This document shows positions 9,146 through 20,990 of a stretch of 64,000 bases of DNA, piece by piece. A program made the position numbers and the translations under genes. The notes beneath the pieces were generated by a model, which was not told the origin of the DNA, did not search any database, and saw only the letters and a program-made list of their open reading frames with translations. The DNA is from Zeus faber. Taxonomy: Eukaryota; Chordata; Actinopteri; Zeiformes; Zeidae. The stretch lies in the NCBI GenBank assembly GCA_960531495.1, contig OY482849.1, positions 29,431,499 through 29,495,498 on the forward strand, in the 5' to 3' direction. Position 1 is the stretch's first letter, and each line of letters starts with the position of its first letter.

Positions 9146-11268
9146 CTGGAGGGGGGGAGGGGGGGGGGGCGAGGGGCGAGGGGCGAGGGAAAGGAAACCA
9201 GAGTAAAAGGGGGGAGGGGGGTGTGAGGAGCGTTTCAGGCTGTTGAGTGGACATATGAGGTGGAGAAACTGTCAAAAGAGCGTACAGTATATTAAAAGAG
9301 GAAAGAAGGGCAGTAATTATGGAATGACCGGAGGAGCCAGAAGAAGAGTGAGAGCGAGGCAGGCGAAAAGCAGAAAAAAGGCCTAAATGGGTCGTTGTTC
9401 AGTCCATTTTCATTTCATCCATTCTGGATCTGGGAGAGCCAGACACAATTTTCCCACCTTCATTTGACACATCTAAGCATGCAAAGCTCATGATGTTTGG
9501 GGCCGCACGTGCGCTTCGCTATCATCTCCATCATGTTGCCAAGGTCAAAGAACATTAGAGTCAGATAAAAATAAAAATAAATCACTGCAATGAAGAAACA
9601 CTAAATGCTTTTGTTTTCATATTCTTTGTTGGCACACAGTGACGGCTCGCTGGCATGTAATGGGCTTTGGAAACAGGAGCCCCGAAAACCTGGACATGGA
9701 CAGAGTCAAAACTGGCCATGGGGCTGCTTCCTACTTGGAAAACACTGCAGCGGATGGTAATAAAAAGCTTGAGCGAGTTCAGCGGTTGGACGGCGCATGG
9801 AGATGGCATCTGAACTTGCCATGATTGAACTCACAAGCGTCTGAAGGGGGCAGTGCAAGGTGCAGAGATCGAATGTTATCCAATCAAGAATAAGCGTCCT
9901 GCACCGCGCTGCGCCCCACCCCCGGCAAAAAAAAAAAAAAAAAAAAAAAGCAGCTGACAGGCCTATCACTAACCTGCTCATTGACCTGCCCAGATGGTGC
10001 AGAGAGGACACACTGTGGAGCGGAGACCACAGGGCGTCCAGCTCCCCCTGCAACATGGTGTAATCCAGGGTTCTGCTACTTATTTCAATTAGGGCGGAGC
10101 AGACCACAGAGAGAAGTGCGGGGGAGGAAGTCAGGGATTGGCATTTGGAGGAGGGTTAGGCAGTCATGCATCTTTAAATGGTCTTAAATTTAGATAAAAT
10201 GTTGAAATATATCCTGATTTGTTATTATAAGTATAGTATATTTCAAATACTATTGAAGGATCATCAATATTCAGCAGGCAGAACGGTTGGTTTTGGGCTT
10301 ACGAGCAAAGTTTTGATTAAAAATCAGTCTGAAAGATTTCTTCTCATATGTAAAGTAAATATATCCCGGGGACATAACTATTGCAAGCAGTCATTAATCT
10401 GCTTTCCCCTTTATGAAGTTTGCCCCCCCATCCAGCACAACCTTAAGTCCGGGTGGCTGCGTAGACGTATTAGGAGTTATGGAAATATCACCTTAGAATG
10501 AACTAACTCCACATCAGCTCTGAGAGGATGGCTGTTCATGATCTGTCATCTTCTGATAAAGAAAAGCCCGTTCCACCGCGTCCCACTATGCCTGCACTAC
10601 ATATAGCACAATGTGTCTGCTTCAGAGAGCGTGTAATTCATAGAGGGAGTCGGAGAATATGAGGCTGGTTTGTGGTGAATTACTGGCTGAGCGGAAAAGA
10701 GGAAAAAAAACCCCACGTCATGTTGTGTAAACCACACAAGTGCTCTCCCTATCGTCTCAGCCAGACGGTTGGACTACGGCGCAGTCGGGCGATGGTGGCC
10801 TCGGAAGACGGCGGTATGGCCCTGCCATGTGGAACGCGGCGGGGAGGTTGACGCCGCTAGATTGCATGCATGAGTAAGCCCAGCGTGGTTAACTGGTTAG
10901 GGAGTGGGAGTGTTTAGTTTCCTCACTTTACAGGGAACTGCGCATCACCCCGACAAGAGAATAAGCTTGGTGGCCTTCTTGTACCTCACGCTTCTTTCAT
11001 GGATTTGATCGTTATCCTTGTGTGTGCCTATCTGGTTTCTAATTGGATGATTAAATTTTCCTCTTTTGATGGGTGTCTGTGGCAAGTGACCTTAATTATT
11101 GAGAATTTTCCAATTACCTCCTACTACGTAGTCCCACATGTTCCTAAACTGGGGTCGTGATTGCTGCTGTTGCTGTCAAATACTTTAATAAAGCGCACAA
11201 AAAAAAAAAAATCTCTATGTCCTGATTTAGCATCATCTGGCGCGTCGAAGCATCTGGCATCATCTTAC
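9146..11268 (-). other. dlgap4: dlgap4 intron 3
   Basis: This 2.1-kb intron holds a C/T-rich stretch on the transcript strand next to exon 4 (about 9146-9240, homopurine on the plus strand), poly-A runs (about 9928-9949, 11200-11212) and otherwise unique AT-moderate sequence. I see no exon-like open frame with splice sites. Confidence 0.8.
9150..9225. repeat. Homopurine tract (polypyrimidine on transcript) at exon 4 acceptor
   Basis: G-rich purine sequence with gaggggc units lies on the plus strand. It forms an exceptionally long C/T tract ending directly at the exon 4 acceptor. Confidence 0.8.
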
Positions 11269-11483
11269 TTGCGTGGGGGAAGTTGGTCGTTCAGAGACTG
11301 CTGGGTAGCCCTGAGGTAGCTCTGGCGACGTGCGGCTGATTTTGGCGAGGGTTTGGGGCTCCCTTCTGAGTCGTCACTGTCCTCCATGTCACCCATGGCC
11401 TTCACATAGCTGCCACTGCGCATTCTCCGACAGGGGATTTCATTGGCACCCCCGCTGCGACCCAATGTGCTGCTCCAGTCACC
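11269..11483 (-). CDS. dlgap4: dlgap4 exon 3: two DLG (GK-domain) binding repeats
   Basis: This is a 215-nt exon after a 178-nt intron. The acceptor is ctatag|GGT (AG at 11485-11484) and the donor is CAA|gtaaga (GT at 11268-11267). It is read in phase 0 and leaves phase 2, encoding residues 399-469 plus two bases of codon 470. It starts GDWSSTL, matching the EWSTTL stretch of DLGAP4, then carries EIPCRRMRSGSYVKAMGD and ARRQSYLRATQQS. These are two copies of the R-x-x-S-Y-x-x-A repeat. In the family, phosphorylation of the serine in this repeat creates the docking site for the guanylate-kinase domain of PSD-95/SAP proteins. An acidic DSDDSEGSPKPSPK linker separates the repeats. All of this agrees with DLGAP4 and less well with the other paralogues. 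Confidence 0.95.
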
Positions 11484-11661
11484 CTATAGACAGCAGCCAT
11501 CCACAAAAATTAGGCACACCACAGTACTGACACTGTACCACACTGCTGGTAAATACGAATGTTTCGTATTAACCAATACCTGGCATGGTGTTTCATTTTA
11601 CTACTGTTTGACATGACTTCAATGCATACTCATACCCTAAAACTACTTGAGCTGTACTCAC
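11484..11661 (-). other. dlgap4: dlgap4 intron 2 (178 nt)
   Basis: This is a short intron with a consensus gtgagt donor and a tatag acceptor. I saw no repeat or other feature in it. Confidence 0.85.
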
Positions 11662-12855
11662 CCTCCGCCCAACCTGCAGGTAGTTGCAGGCTAGTTCTGG
11701 TTGGCAGGATTTGGACTTAAGCATGGACCTGTCCAGAGTGGCTGAGCCTTTCTGGATCACTTGCCTTGGATGGCCCATGGTCAGCGTGGACCATGAGCTG
11801 CCCTTCATAAAGTCACTATCATTCAGGGCAATGCTGCCTACTCCTACTCCCCCTGCTCCACCCCCAGGCCCATGGATAGCTGGATACTTCATTTCGTTGT
11901 TGCTCTTGGAGGAGCTAATTGTGTTGTAGCCACTGTGGATGTATCTGCTCTGGCCCCCCTGGCTGTCGTGGCCCGTGGGATGCCCCAGAGTCATCATCGA
12001 CATGGGGTTATGGTAGCTGCTCAAATCACTGCTGTCCAAGTCGTCTGAGCTCCAGTAGCCTGACATGTTGGAGCGTGGCCGCCGTTTAGCAGTCCCCTCC
12101 GATTTCGTTCCTCGGTCCTTGCTCTTTGAGCGCCGATTCTGCTTTCCTCCATCTTCTGTGCCAGAAGAACCGCCACCGCTGCCACCAGAGCGGCCATTGA
12201 TGTTCCCTTTCATGTTGTGGCTCTCTAATGACTGGGATTTAGCGAAGAGCTTCTGGACAGAGTGCAGCATGTAGCGGATGCGACCAGGACTGTCTGTTCG
12301 CTGCTTGGCATTAGCTACCGCAGACGTTCTGTGGTACTGCAGAGTGCTAAAGCCATCCCTGCTGCCGGGGAGCTGCTTATCAAACTGCTCCAGCAGATTA
12401 GAGGGCACCTGGTTCCTGGATGCATGATGGGAAATGGTTGCCGAGCCACTTGTAATCATGGGTGTCCGTCCACTCAGGCCTGCCATGCCCATGCTCATCC
12501 CCATGCCCATGGACATGGACGTGCCCATAGTTCCCGTACTAATCCCACCGATGCTATCTCCAGGCGGGGAGAAGTCAGACTGGTCATAAGAGTTGTAGTG
12601 GATCCTTGGGAAGGTGCTGCTGTTGGAAAGCTGGTTGTTGAGGGGGAGCATGCAGTCTGAAGGGAGGGAGCCGGGGTTGGCTGAGGGATAGTGGTGGGGG
12701 TCCATGGTGCCATAGTGGTCCATTGTGGGGCTGAGAAGGTAGGGGCTGCGTGGTAAGGTGCTGGTCTGGTGAGGGTAAAGATGTTCCGGGGGGCCCGAGT
12801 TGGGTTCGCAGGAGTCGGACAGGTGCCGGTGCCGGTTGGCACCCAACCCCTTCAT
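11662..12855 (-). CDS. dlgap4: dlgap4 first coding exon (exon 2), residues 1-398
   Basis: This exon encodes the N-terminus of disks large-associated protein 4, a postsynaptic density scaffold that links PSD-95 family GK domains to Shank. Reading minus from the ATG at 12855, it opens MKGLGANRHRHLSDS, the DLGAP4-type start. Visible landmarks are SPYLLSP (about 37-43), SSTFPRIHYNS (79-89), NLLEQFDKQLP (153-163), SPGRIRYMLHSVQKLFAKS (189-207), a basic KSKD stretch (244-247), a YWSSDD motif (267-272; WWSSDD in mammals) and KSKSCQPELACNYLQV (380-395). A Met/Gly-rich tract at about 108-127 has no mammalian counterpart that I recall. Gly/Ser-rich linkers lie near 211-236 and 329-341. The donor AGG|gtgagt at 11661 is strong, and reading past it soon meets stops. 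The CDS is 1194 nt and ends in phase 0. Family assignment is very secure; the choice of DLGAP4 over DLGAP1-3 rests on the start, the FPRIHYNS block and exon 3. Confidence 0.95.
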
Positions 12856-12928
12856 GGTGGTCAGGAGGGACCCAGCCCTCTAGAAGGCCCCCTGGCCGGG
12901 GAGAGAAAAGCAACCCTGACGGCAAATC
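12856..12928 (-). other. dlgap4: dlgap4 5' untranslated part of exon 2 with its splice acceptor
   Basis: On the minus strand a long pyrimidine-rich tract (about 12985-12931) ends in ttttccag, with the AG at 12930-12929, followed by 73 nt before the start codon. This is a convincing 3' splice site, so the first coding exon is not the transcript's first exon. The 5' non-coding exon must lie to the right of 12930, at an unknown distance. I could not identify it. Confidence 0.75.
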
Positions 12929-15385
12929 CTGGAAAAGAAAGGAAGAAATGGAGAGGGGAGAAAAAGAAAGAAAACAAGAGATTTAGACACTGGAAAAAAG
13001 CTGCTCCATCTAACAAAAAGATACACATCCATACAGACACGCGCACACACACATACACACAAAGCAATCTCAACATTGCCTGTCGGCACAGTCACACGAA
13101 CACACCCACCCGTTCGCAGATGAGACTACAAACAGACCAGTGTCATAGAACTGTGAAGAAAATACTGTGAAGTGAATCAGATATTTTCTCTGTTGGTCAT
13201 TGTCAACATCTGTGTTGCTATGCTGGAGGTGGATAGCAGAACAACGTGTTGTTGTTCAACAATGCTGTACTGTAGCTTGTGGGTCAGTGGGAGCATTATG
13301 GCAAGAGGAACAATCTCTGGCAGTCATCAACAGCTACCTTCACAGCTACGTGCAGCTATGTTTCACAGCTATGTTTATAGAAGAGGGCAGATAACAAAAG
13401 TATTAACCCTAACTGTACTTACACTGAGAATGAATACCACCGCATATACTTATTGTGTATACACTGGATGTGTGTGTGTGTGCAAGGGGGAAAGGTATGT
13501 TGGCATGCCGCCTGTAAACCACCTGAAAGCCAGCCAGGCGTCCCTTTTCTCACGCTCAACATCAAACCCTCCTCCCTACGTCTGCTTTGCGCTGATAGCA
13601 GTCCCTGCTGTTGAAGACTCCCTGCCTCTGTGAGTTTCCCACAGGTTCCCTGTGATACGGAGCAGCCTAATCTCTGGGAGAGCTCTTGCATCCTGCTGGT
13701 TACCCCCTGGAAGCCCATCTGTCTCCCCCCGTCTCTCCCACCTCTCCACCTCCCTGCTCTCCCACTGTCTGCGGGTTTCGCTGGCACCGGGCAGTTATCT
13801 CCCGCCCTGTCTCAACATGGCCAGTGAGGCATGGCCGGCAGACTTTCACAGTGAAACCAGTAAAGAGAGGATTGGACCAGCGGGCGGCAGGTGTTGGCAG
13901 CCGCCAGTCCTTGTGCTCCTGGACAGGCTCGGCCAGCGCGCCGCCTGGCAAAATTTCACGGAGAACACTGCTCAACACAGAATTATATAGTTTATAATGG
14001 GTGTGGGGTTACATGTTCGGGATAATAAGCTATATTATGCAATTTGGGTATTGTGTATGTCAGCCAAACCATCACCACACTTTGCTCTCATAATTGGGAC
14101 ATAAACTTAACCGAATGTGAGCATTTGGGACTAAAACGCAGTCTTAAATGCCTGAAATTGGAGCATCTTTCACAAAGGTCAGAATTGGACATTAAAAGTA
14201 CATCAAAAAATGATGTATAAAAAATGTAATACATATTTTGTTGCGGATCAACAGAAAGGAAAGTGCACCTTAAAGAAGCCGGCAAACCACTCATAGACCC
14301 TAACTGTGCACCAAAAAACAAACCTCACTCTGTTAAACAGTGTTGAATTTCAATGTGTGATTCTGTCTTCAAGACAGATCTTGTTGAGGACTGCATTCGA
14401 TTCATAGCTTGGAGTAGCTTTGCACATCGTGGCCTATTTCTAGTGCAGCACTTTGCTGGATTAATTTTTCAGCAATTCACATGCCCCCCTCTTATGATTT
14501 TTAGTGTAAATATAATTTTAGGGATGAATGGCTTTTCTTTTCATCTTAAAAATGAGTGTAGGGTTTAGAATTTTCCATCCTTGTTTTTATTTTGTTATTT
14601 TTCTTCTTTTTCATCTGTTTTTTGTAACTGTAGCCGTTGGATGCTATAATTAAAGAAATATTTAAACAGCACTCTGATGATTCCTAAAATGATCATAAAG
14701 CAGACTATTCGCTCAGCTTTCGGAGAGATGAAAACAAGATTTCATTTTTGTGACAGTACGTCTCTGGGGTCTGGTAGCACCAGCAGTAGTACATGAAAGT
14801 GTTGAGTAAATGGATTTTGAAGATGGCAGAATGTAATTATAATGCTCATGCTATATTCAACAGTGGATTCTGCAGAGATCCATCCATCTTCTTTACCTGC
14901 TTAGTCCCGCCCGCTGCACAGGGGTCTTGGGCCTATCCCGGCTTATTGTCTGAGTAAGGCACAGGGGGGACCTGGGATGCCACTCCAGACGTGTAATAAG
15001 AAAAGAAAAATAAGGGTATGCAAGTAAAAGTAAAGGAGGATGGAGGACAAATAAATGCAAAGAACAGCTCAGCTGAAACAGGGGGCTGAACGGGTGCGTG
15101 GCTCCTGTGCGTCACATAAGCCTATCTTTCCAACACTTCACTGATCCGTTGCGGTGCCGCTTTTGCCTCGTAGAAAATCAATTACAAATGTAAAAAATAA
15201 ACAAGTTATGGGAATTAAAATTTGGATAATACCTGCAACAATTATGGCTTTGAAAGTCATGAAACAAATAAAGAAATTCATTTCATGTGCCTTTACAAGC
15301 TATCCATTGGCCTATATAAGTTAGTCAGATTAGTAAAGAATGGAGTGTCATGGGATGACACAGAACCAGCACTACGCATCATCAC
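12929..15385. other. Non-coding segment right of dlgap4 exon 2
   Basis: This is probably dlgap4 intron 1. It has short GT tracts (13469-13482) and otherwise unique sequence. Around 14880-14990 there is a stretch of the ATCCATCCATCTTCTTTACC ... GCACAGGGGTCTTGGG ... GCCTATCCCGGCT type, which recurs in many fish genomes as part of an interspersed repeat. No exon is recognised. Confidence 0.5.
14876..14992 (+). repeat. Fish interspersed repeat fragment (ccatccatcttcttta... type)
   Basis: The blocks gatccatccatcttcttta, gcacaggggtcttgggcc and tatcccggctta, in this order, match my recollection of a common teleost dispersed repeat. The class is not assigned. Confidence 0.45.
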
Positions 15386-15726
15386 CACGTGCATCGATGA
15401 GCCTTGGGCGCCCATGACCCTGTCGCCGGTTCACCGGTCGTCCTTCCTTGGAGCACTTTTGGTAGGTACTAACCACTGCATACCAGGAACACCCCACAAG
15501 ACCTGTGGTTTTGGAGATGCTCTGACCCAGTCGTCCAGCATCACAATGTGCTCCTTGTCAAAGTGGCTCCGATCCTTACGCTGCTTCAACACATCAACTT
15601 CAACAACTGACTGTTCACTTGCTGCATCATATATCCCAGCCCTTGACAGGTGCCGTTGGAACCAGATAATCAATGTTATTCATTTCACCTGTCAACGGGT
15701 TTAATTTCGTGGCTTATCGGTGTGTA
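15386..15726 (-). mobile_element. Truncated Tc1-like (Tc1/mariner) transposon, 5' end and start of transposase
   Basis: Read on the minus strand, the terminal sequence (cacaccgataagccacgaaa ...) is followed by the beginning of a Tc1-type transposase. QRKDRSHFDKEHIVMLDDWV and ASPKPQVLWGVPGMQWLVPT correspond to the N-terminal helix-turn-helix region (FDKG-IV ... G-S ... VV-T-KW). After an in-frame stop, the GHGRPRLIDA-type linker can still be read in the next frame (around 15390-15430). Then homology stops, so the catalytic DDE domain and the other inverted repeat are missing. Most changes are substitutions and short deletions. A TA dinucleotide follows the outer end, as expected for Tc1 insertion sites. 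Confidence 0.8.
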
Positions 15727-18700
15727 TGTATTCGACAAGACTGTTCAACAGCGCTATTATCTTTGATAATAATGGGACAGGTACCTTCAAAATTGAACAT
15801 GATGGGCTCAAAACACAGTTCAGAGCTGATTTGCAGAAATCCGCTCATAGCATCCAAGTGCATTTTAAGACATTTTCCAGCGGCATAACATGACACCATC
15901 TTCCGCTGGTCTAACAAGAAGTGGATGAGCTGGCTAACTCCTCAGCCGCAGTTACCTGCAAACGCAGAGGTTCACCAGGTTCAAACTAGGACTGAGAATC
16001 GGTTGAGTAAGAGATGTCTCATCTCATCCCGTCCCCCACCGGCCACAGCCAGGAGAAGCTGCTAAAACCCTTTCCTCATCTTCCGCCACTACACTACAGG
16101 GCACAGGAGGAGAGATATTGCAAAAGGCTTCATGCTGCTGCAAAGGTGCTTATAAAGCAAAACAGGGTCATTTCTTCATTAACACACGGGTGGAAAGGGC
16201 ATTCACTGGAATTCATTGTTCCCACTTTCAAGGGTTGGAAGGCTTAAAAACCTAAGAGAGGATGATTCATTTGCGAACTGCGGTAATGTCAAGTGCTAGA
16301 GAGAATGAAATAACAACATAACAACAGTCTCACGTCCCCATGTGCCCCGATGGTGATCTTCTGGGTCAGAGGAGGTACTATACAGTATACTGCGTCGAAG
16401 TACAGGTCTCTAATCATTGGTCTCGAACATAATAGTTCACAATAGAGTGAGGTTTATTTACATGTTCATATTGAGGCAGGACACTTACGGACAATCAGCC
16501 GCGAGGCCGAACTTCTCTGCGCAAATTAGGAGGCAGACGTTAGACAATTTAACATGCTGCAGACATAGAACGTCATTACAGCCTCGCCGAGTGCCGTCTG
16601 ATTGGGTCAAATCCTCTAAATCCTTTAACCGCGTATTAGCTGTCTCATCGGCTGCCATCACATGCCACTTAGAGGAGCTTAGCACGCCCTCCCCCATGTG
16701 TCAGGCAGTACGGCAGAAACCTCTGGAAACGCCGAGCGTGTCTTAAAAACAAAGGCTACGCCACCAGCTCCAACGCACGGACAACCACCGCGTAGAGCGA
16801 CGACACCATTGCCAATAACATAACAAAACACGGCAGCTTATTGAACGGGGTGAAAGGTTTCACAAGGGTGAAACTCTCAAAACGTTGCAGACAGAGCAGC
16901 GCTGTTGGGACTATTTTATTTTATTTTTTTTGATAGAACAGAATTAAATATAATTGAATGACTTGTTTTTTTTCTCGGAGTGAATTTGAAATTGTGCATT
17001 GAATGCAGAGGCCCCCAGGGGATGTGAGAGACGCACCACAGTCCGTGCGATGTGCGCGGCGCGTCTTGGGCATGTAAAATTGATTTGAATGCCGCCGTCT
17101 CAATGGGAATATCGAATAGAGTGTGAAGGTGCACCGCCGCTGGGATGACTCATAGCGCGGGCAGGTCAATGCCACGTGAATAGACCTTTCATCACACTCG
17201 GTAAACACAGTTGGAGGGGGCCGAGAGAGAGATATTAAGCTTGACAACTACTATTTACGTCTCACGTAGCCGCATATGTCACTATTTACCCATAATTCCG
17301 GCGCAAACCTGCTGTTGTTGGTCAGCGAAAGCCAGAGAAACGAGGTCAGAGGACGCTCTCGCGTCCGCAAACAGAGAGATCCAAGAGTAAAAGGTCATGA
17401 TAATGAATGAATTATCTTGGGAAACAAGGGGTATGCGCGTTATTTTCATAGTGTGTACCCATGTGCACGAGTGAAATATATGCACACCAACCACACGCCG
17501 GTGTGTGTGTGTGTGTGTGTGTGTGTGTTTCTACACCTTGCTCGGAGCTTCTGGTGGCCGCATCTCGCTGCTTTGTGACTGACTGGAGAGCTGCCATCTG
17601 CTCCCTTCCCCCGGCGGGAAAAGGGGGAGTTTGGCACGCTGTCCAATTCCTGACCTTAGTCACTCTATCAGCCACAACCACCACTGCACTCCACCCCGAC
17701 ACCGCCCCGTCAGAGCCACACGCAGTTGACCCTTCCGACCAGGAGGGGGCAGTCATATTCAACACCACTCGCCGCGCCGCACAGCGGCACAGGCGGCACA
17801 GGCGGCACGCAATTATCACGAGCTCAATGACACATCTCACGCACACGGGCAGCTATCTGATCGCGCGCTCTGTGGATCGGTTGTCACGGGGCCAAATATC
17901 CATGCTTTCTGTGCCCAGGGCTTCCTCACACAAAGAGCCAGAGGAGAGAAAATACCTTCAACTCTGTCAATTCTGCCAATCTAACGCTGAAAAACTAATT
18001 ATAATGGGCATAAACTGCCCATTATTACCTTTCATCTACTGCAATTAAAGTACATCTGGACATTGTTGTTCATGGAATGATGGAGTTGGATGGCCTGGGT
18101 CTCGCTATGGAGTTTGTAATCATTTAGTGACAATGTGTGAGGCCGTAAAGCCTTCAAACTTTTGGAGCACTGCTGGCAATAATATCCCTTACCGTACACG
18201 ACAAAACCTCTTCCCACTTCACTTTTCAACATTCAAAATGATTTACAGAGAGGTATAAAAAGACACGTATGACATAAAAACTGTCAAAATGCTGAGCCAT
18301 CACTGCTAGGCGCTAGATCGGTCGCCGGTCGGCTCCTTGGTCCTGACTTGCAAAATTGACAGTCGATCTGGGTGTTAGGTTTCCCCAAATTTTTAATAGC
18401 AGTTTTGGGGATTGATTCTGCATCGGAGAGCCTCTTGGCCGCCAGATTAAAGCGAGAGGAAAGCCGTGTAGAGGACATCATCCGCGCACATACAGGGCAG
18501 TTTGTCAGAACACAACTCAGTCTGCCAGCCCTGAGCCCATCTGCTCCACAGGCTTAAAGCACTGGAAGGTAGGGGCTGTGCGTGTGCCTGTGCGTGTGCA
18601 TGTGCGTGTAGCGGAATGGTGGCTTGGTGTCGGGGAAAACTGAAGTTGAGCAATACAAGGCGAGCGTGCTTCTATTTAAACTGACGCCCGGCGAGGGCGA

Positions 18701-19163
18701 GAGATGGAGGGATGGTGAGGCGGCGGCGGCGAGGGCGAGGCGAGGAGGGAACGTGGGAGAAAGGTGTGGTTTTTTTTTCGGCGGCGGCGAAAATGAAAGC
18801 GATCTGGGGGGGGGGGGCGGGGTGGGTGAAACTGTGCAAATGTGGTGTAAAGCAAAGCTCTGGGGTAAGGGGAATAAAAGACGCGCCCGAAGGAAGGAGG
18901 AGGAGACGGAGAGATAAAAAGCAAGGGAGGGAAAAGATAAGGGGCGAGAGGAAGAGCTACAGGGGACAGAGAGAGAGAGAGAGAGAAGGAGATTAGCGTG
19001 AAGAAATTTCAGAGAAAGGGAGATACAATAAGGATTTGATGTCATGAGGTAATTCTGCAGCTTAAGCCTCACAAAGAGAAGTCAGGGATAATAAAGTGAT
19101 TTTTCAAGTGTGAGGAGAGATAGTCCCCCTAATGTGGACGGGACCTGCCAGGTGGATTCAATG

Positions 19164-19197
<34 letters not shown>

Positions 19198-19348
19198 TGT
19201 GTTAAGTGTGCCATGTGACCAAAATGTTAAAATTTGAGGTTTCTTACTTGGTGTATGAAGGTTGCAAATGCTCACAAATAATAATTCAAAAGATCTGAAT
19301 GAGTCACGTGTGTGTTTCCTTATTAACAACACACACTAATCGTGACTT

Positions 19349-19400
<52 letters not shown>

Positions 19401-19924
19401 AACCAGACTAACCTTGCCCTAATTACACTCTATTTATTCCGTTGGTGCTGCGCTCTGGCCTATTTCTCCGAGCTGTAAATTTACCGCTCTCGCCTGGTTG
19501 TGATGGATGGCCCGCTCATTTTAGCCCGTCTCCCAAGACTGTGAGCTAGAAAGGAAGTTACCCAAAGACACCGGCTCTGACAAAGGTGTCTTTTTTACTG
19601 TGTCCTCAAAAATTATACACGTTCAATTAGTTGGTGAAGGACTGCAGTTTGACATGTTATGAACCTAATGCGTCAGAATGAGGACATTTTGGGCTGTTGC
19701 TGTTTTTTCAGGGCTGTTGTGACGAGGCAGAGGTGTGACATTCTGTGACAGTATAGAATAAAGCATCAAATAAATCCTGTTTCCTTAAAATACATACAGA
19801 GAGATTATTCCTTTTTATACATAGGAATTACATATTTATATACATATTTTCTTATTTATACAAACACAATTATTTTATTCACATTATATATCATTTTTAT
19901 AGAATATATGTATACTATTATTTT
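15727..19924. other. Non-coding segment with microsatellites
   Basis: It contains GT arrays at 17502-17528, 19167-19196 and 19351-19398, a purine-rich and GGC-rich stretch at 18690-18990, and otherwise unique sequence. Open frames here cross simple sequence and are not recognisable. Confidence 0.5.
19351..19398. repeat. (GT)n microsatellite
   Basis: About 24 perfect GT units, with a second array of about 15 units at 19167-19196. Confidence 0.95.
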
Positions 19925-20990
19925 GAGGGGTCCAGCCCGCAGGAAAAATGATCTGAATATGGAAATCTAAAACAATTTGAAACAGAAGAGTGGCAGAAGC
20001 TACGAATACGGTTCACGCCTCGTTAGAACCAGTATGGCACAAACATCATGGTTCAACTTTCATCCAAATCGAAATGAGTGAAAAACAGACCAGATTTGAG
20101 CAAAATCACAGACACGGTCCAATGCATTTCATGTCCAACCCGGCTAAAATTATCTGCAAGACATATTTCAGCATAAGCTACGAACACGGTTGAGATGTCG
20201 TTTAAACAGGTATGTCACATGGTTCTCGTGGTTTAAATTTCATCCAAATCGATTCCACATACATCCTGCAGATATTAGTGAAAAACCGACCACTTTGACC
20301 CGAAATATTCAGCTGGTCCTGCTTGACTGACATTCCACTATTCGTAACCAAAATGGAGGAGATGAGATTTACAGTTAGACGCTTTATGATGTCATCATAC
20401 TATTTACTATAAATGCACAAGTTCCGAGAATGTCCAGTTGGACCGTGTCCTGTGTGCACGTACCGTCACTGAGACTGGATGTACTTCAATACAACAAGGT
20501 AAGATAACAACGATAAGATAAAATACTTTTTTTTATTAAACGTCATGTATAAACATTTTCCTACACCTAAACGTAACAAACTTTAATGAAAAGGTAGAAA
20601 GTGTTTGTAGTATTGACAAATTCTTCCATAATAATTCTAATAAAGTTCCATGAATGTTGTCTGCACTACAATATAGACAAGTAATCTATTCAACTGAATT
20701 TTACAATTGTACATTATTAACAGAAACAATACAATAAGGTATTAATTACAAATAATAATAATAATTTCAAAAATGAAATGTATTTATTGTTATTGTTTTG
20801 AAAAGTAATTACAATAGTTGTTTTTGTTTTTGTTTCTTCTTTTTTTTGTATTTCGTGAAATGACAATGCCCCGAAACAGCGTTGTTTATAAGCTCAGTAT
20901 ATTTCGCTGCATTACAAAAAAAAAAAAAATGTAACACGTGCCTAGAATGAATAAACTGGCCCCCGTGTATTGCTGCCTGCTTCTATATTT
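19925..20990 (+). repeat. Dispersed repeat R1, copy A
   Basis: Its 3' half (about 20330-20990) aligns block by block with 31570-32930, and its 5' part (20056-20165) with the reverse complement of 22680-22800. Shared words include ggagatgagatttacagt, gctttatgatgtcatcatac, ccgtcactgagact, gaaacgtcatgtataaac-like, atctattcaactgaatttta and gtgtattgctgcctgc. An internal tandem duplication is visible: gctacgaa(t/c)acggtt ... catccaaatcga occurs at 20004 and 20177. There is no long open frame. The end at gctgcctgc...tatattt is AT-rich, as if a retroposon tail. Class unassigned. Confidence 0.7.

Noticed and set aside
8826..9275. Minus-strand frame of 149 codons across dlgap4 exon 4
   Set aside because: Out of frame with exon 3 and exon 5; the correct frame gives the conserved NNRSLDNLDF block.
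12495..12925. Alternative minus and plus frames inside dlgap4 exon 2
   Set aside because: Shadows of the conserved 398-codon reading frame.
15222..15704. Plus frame of 160 codons
   Set aside because: Antisense to the Tc1 transposase remnant.
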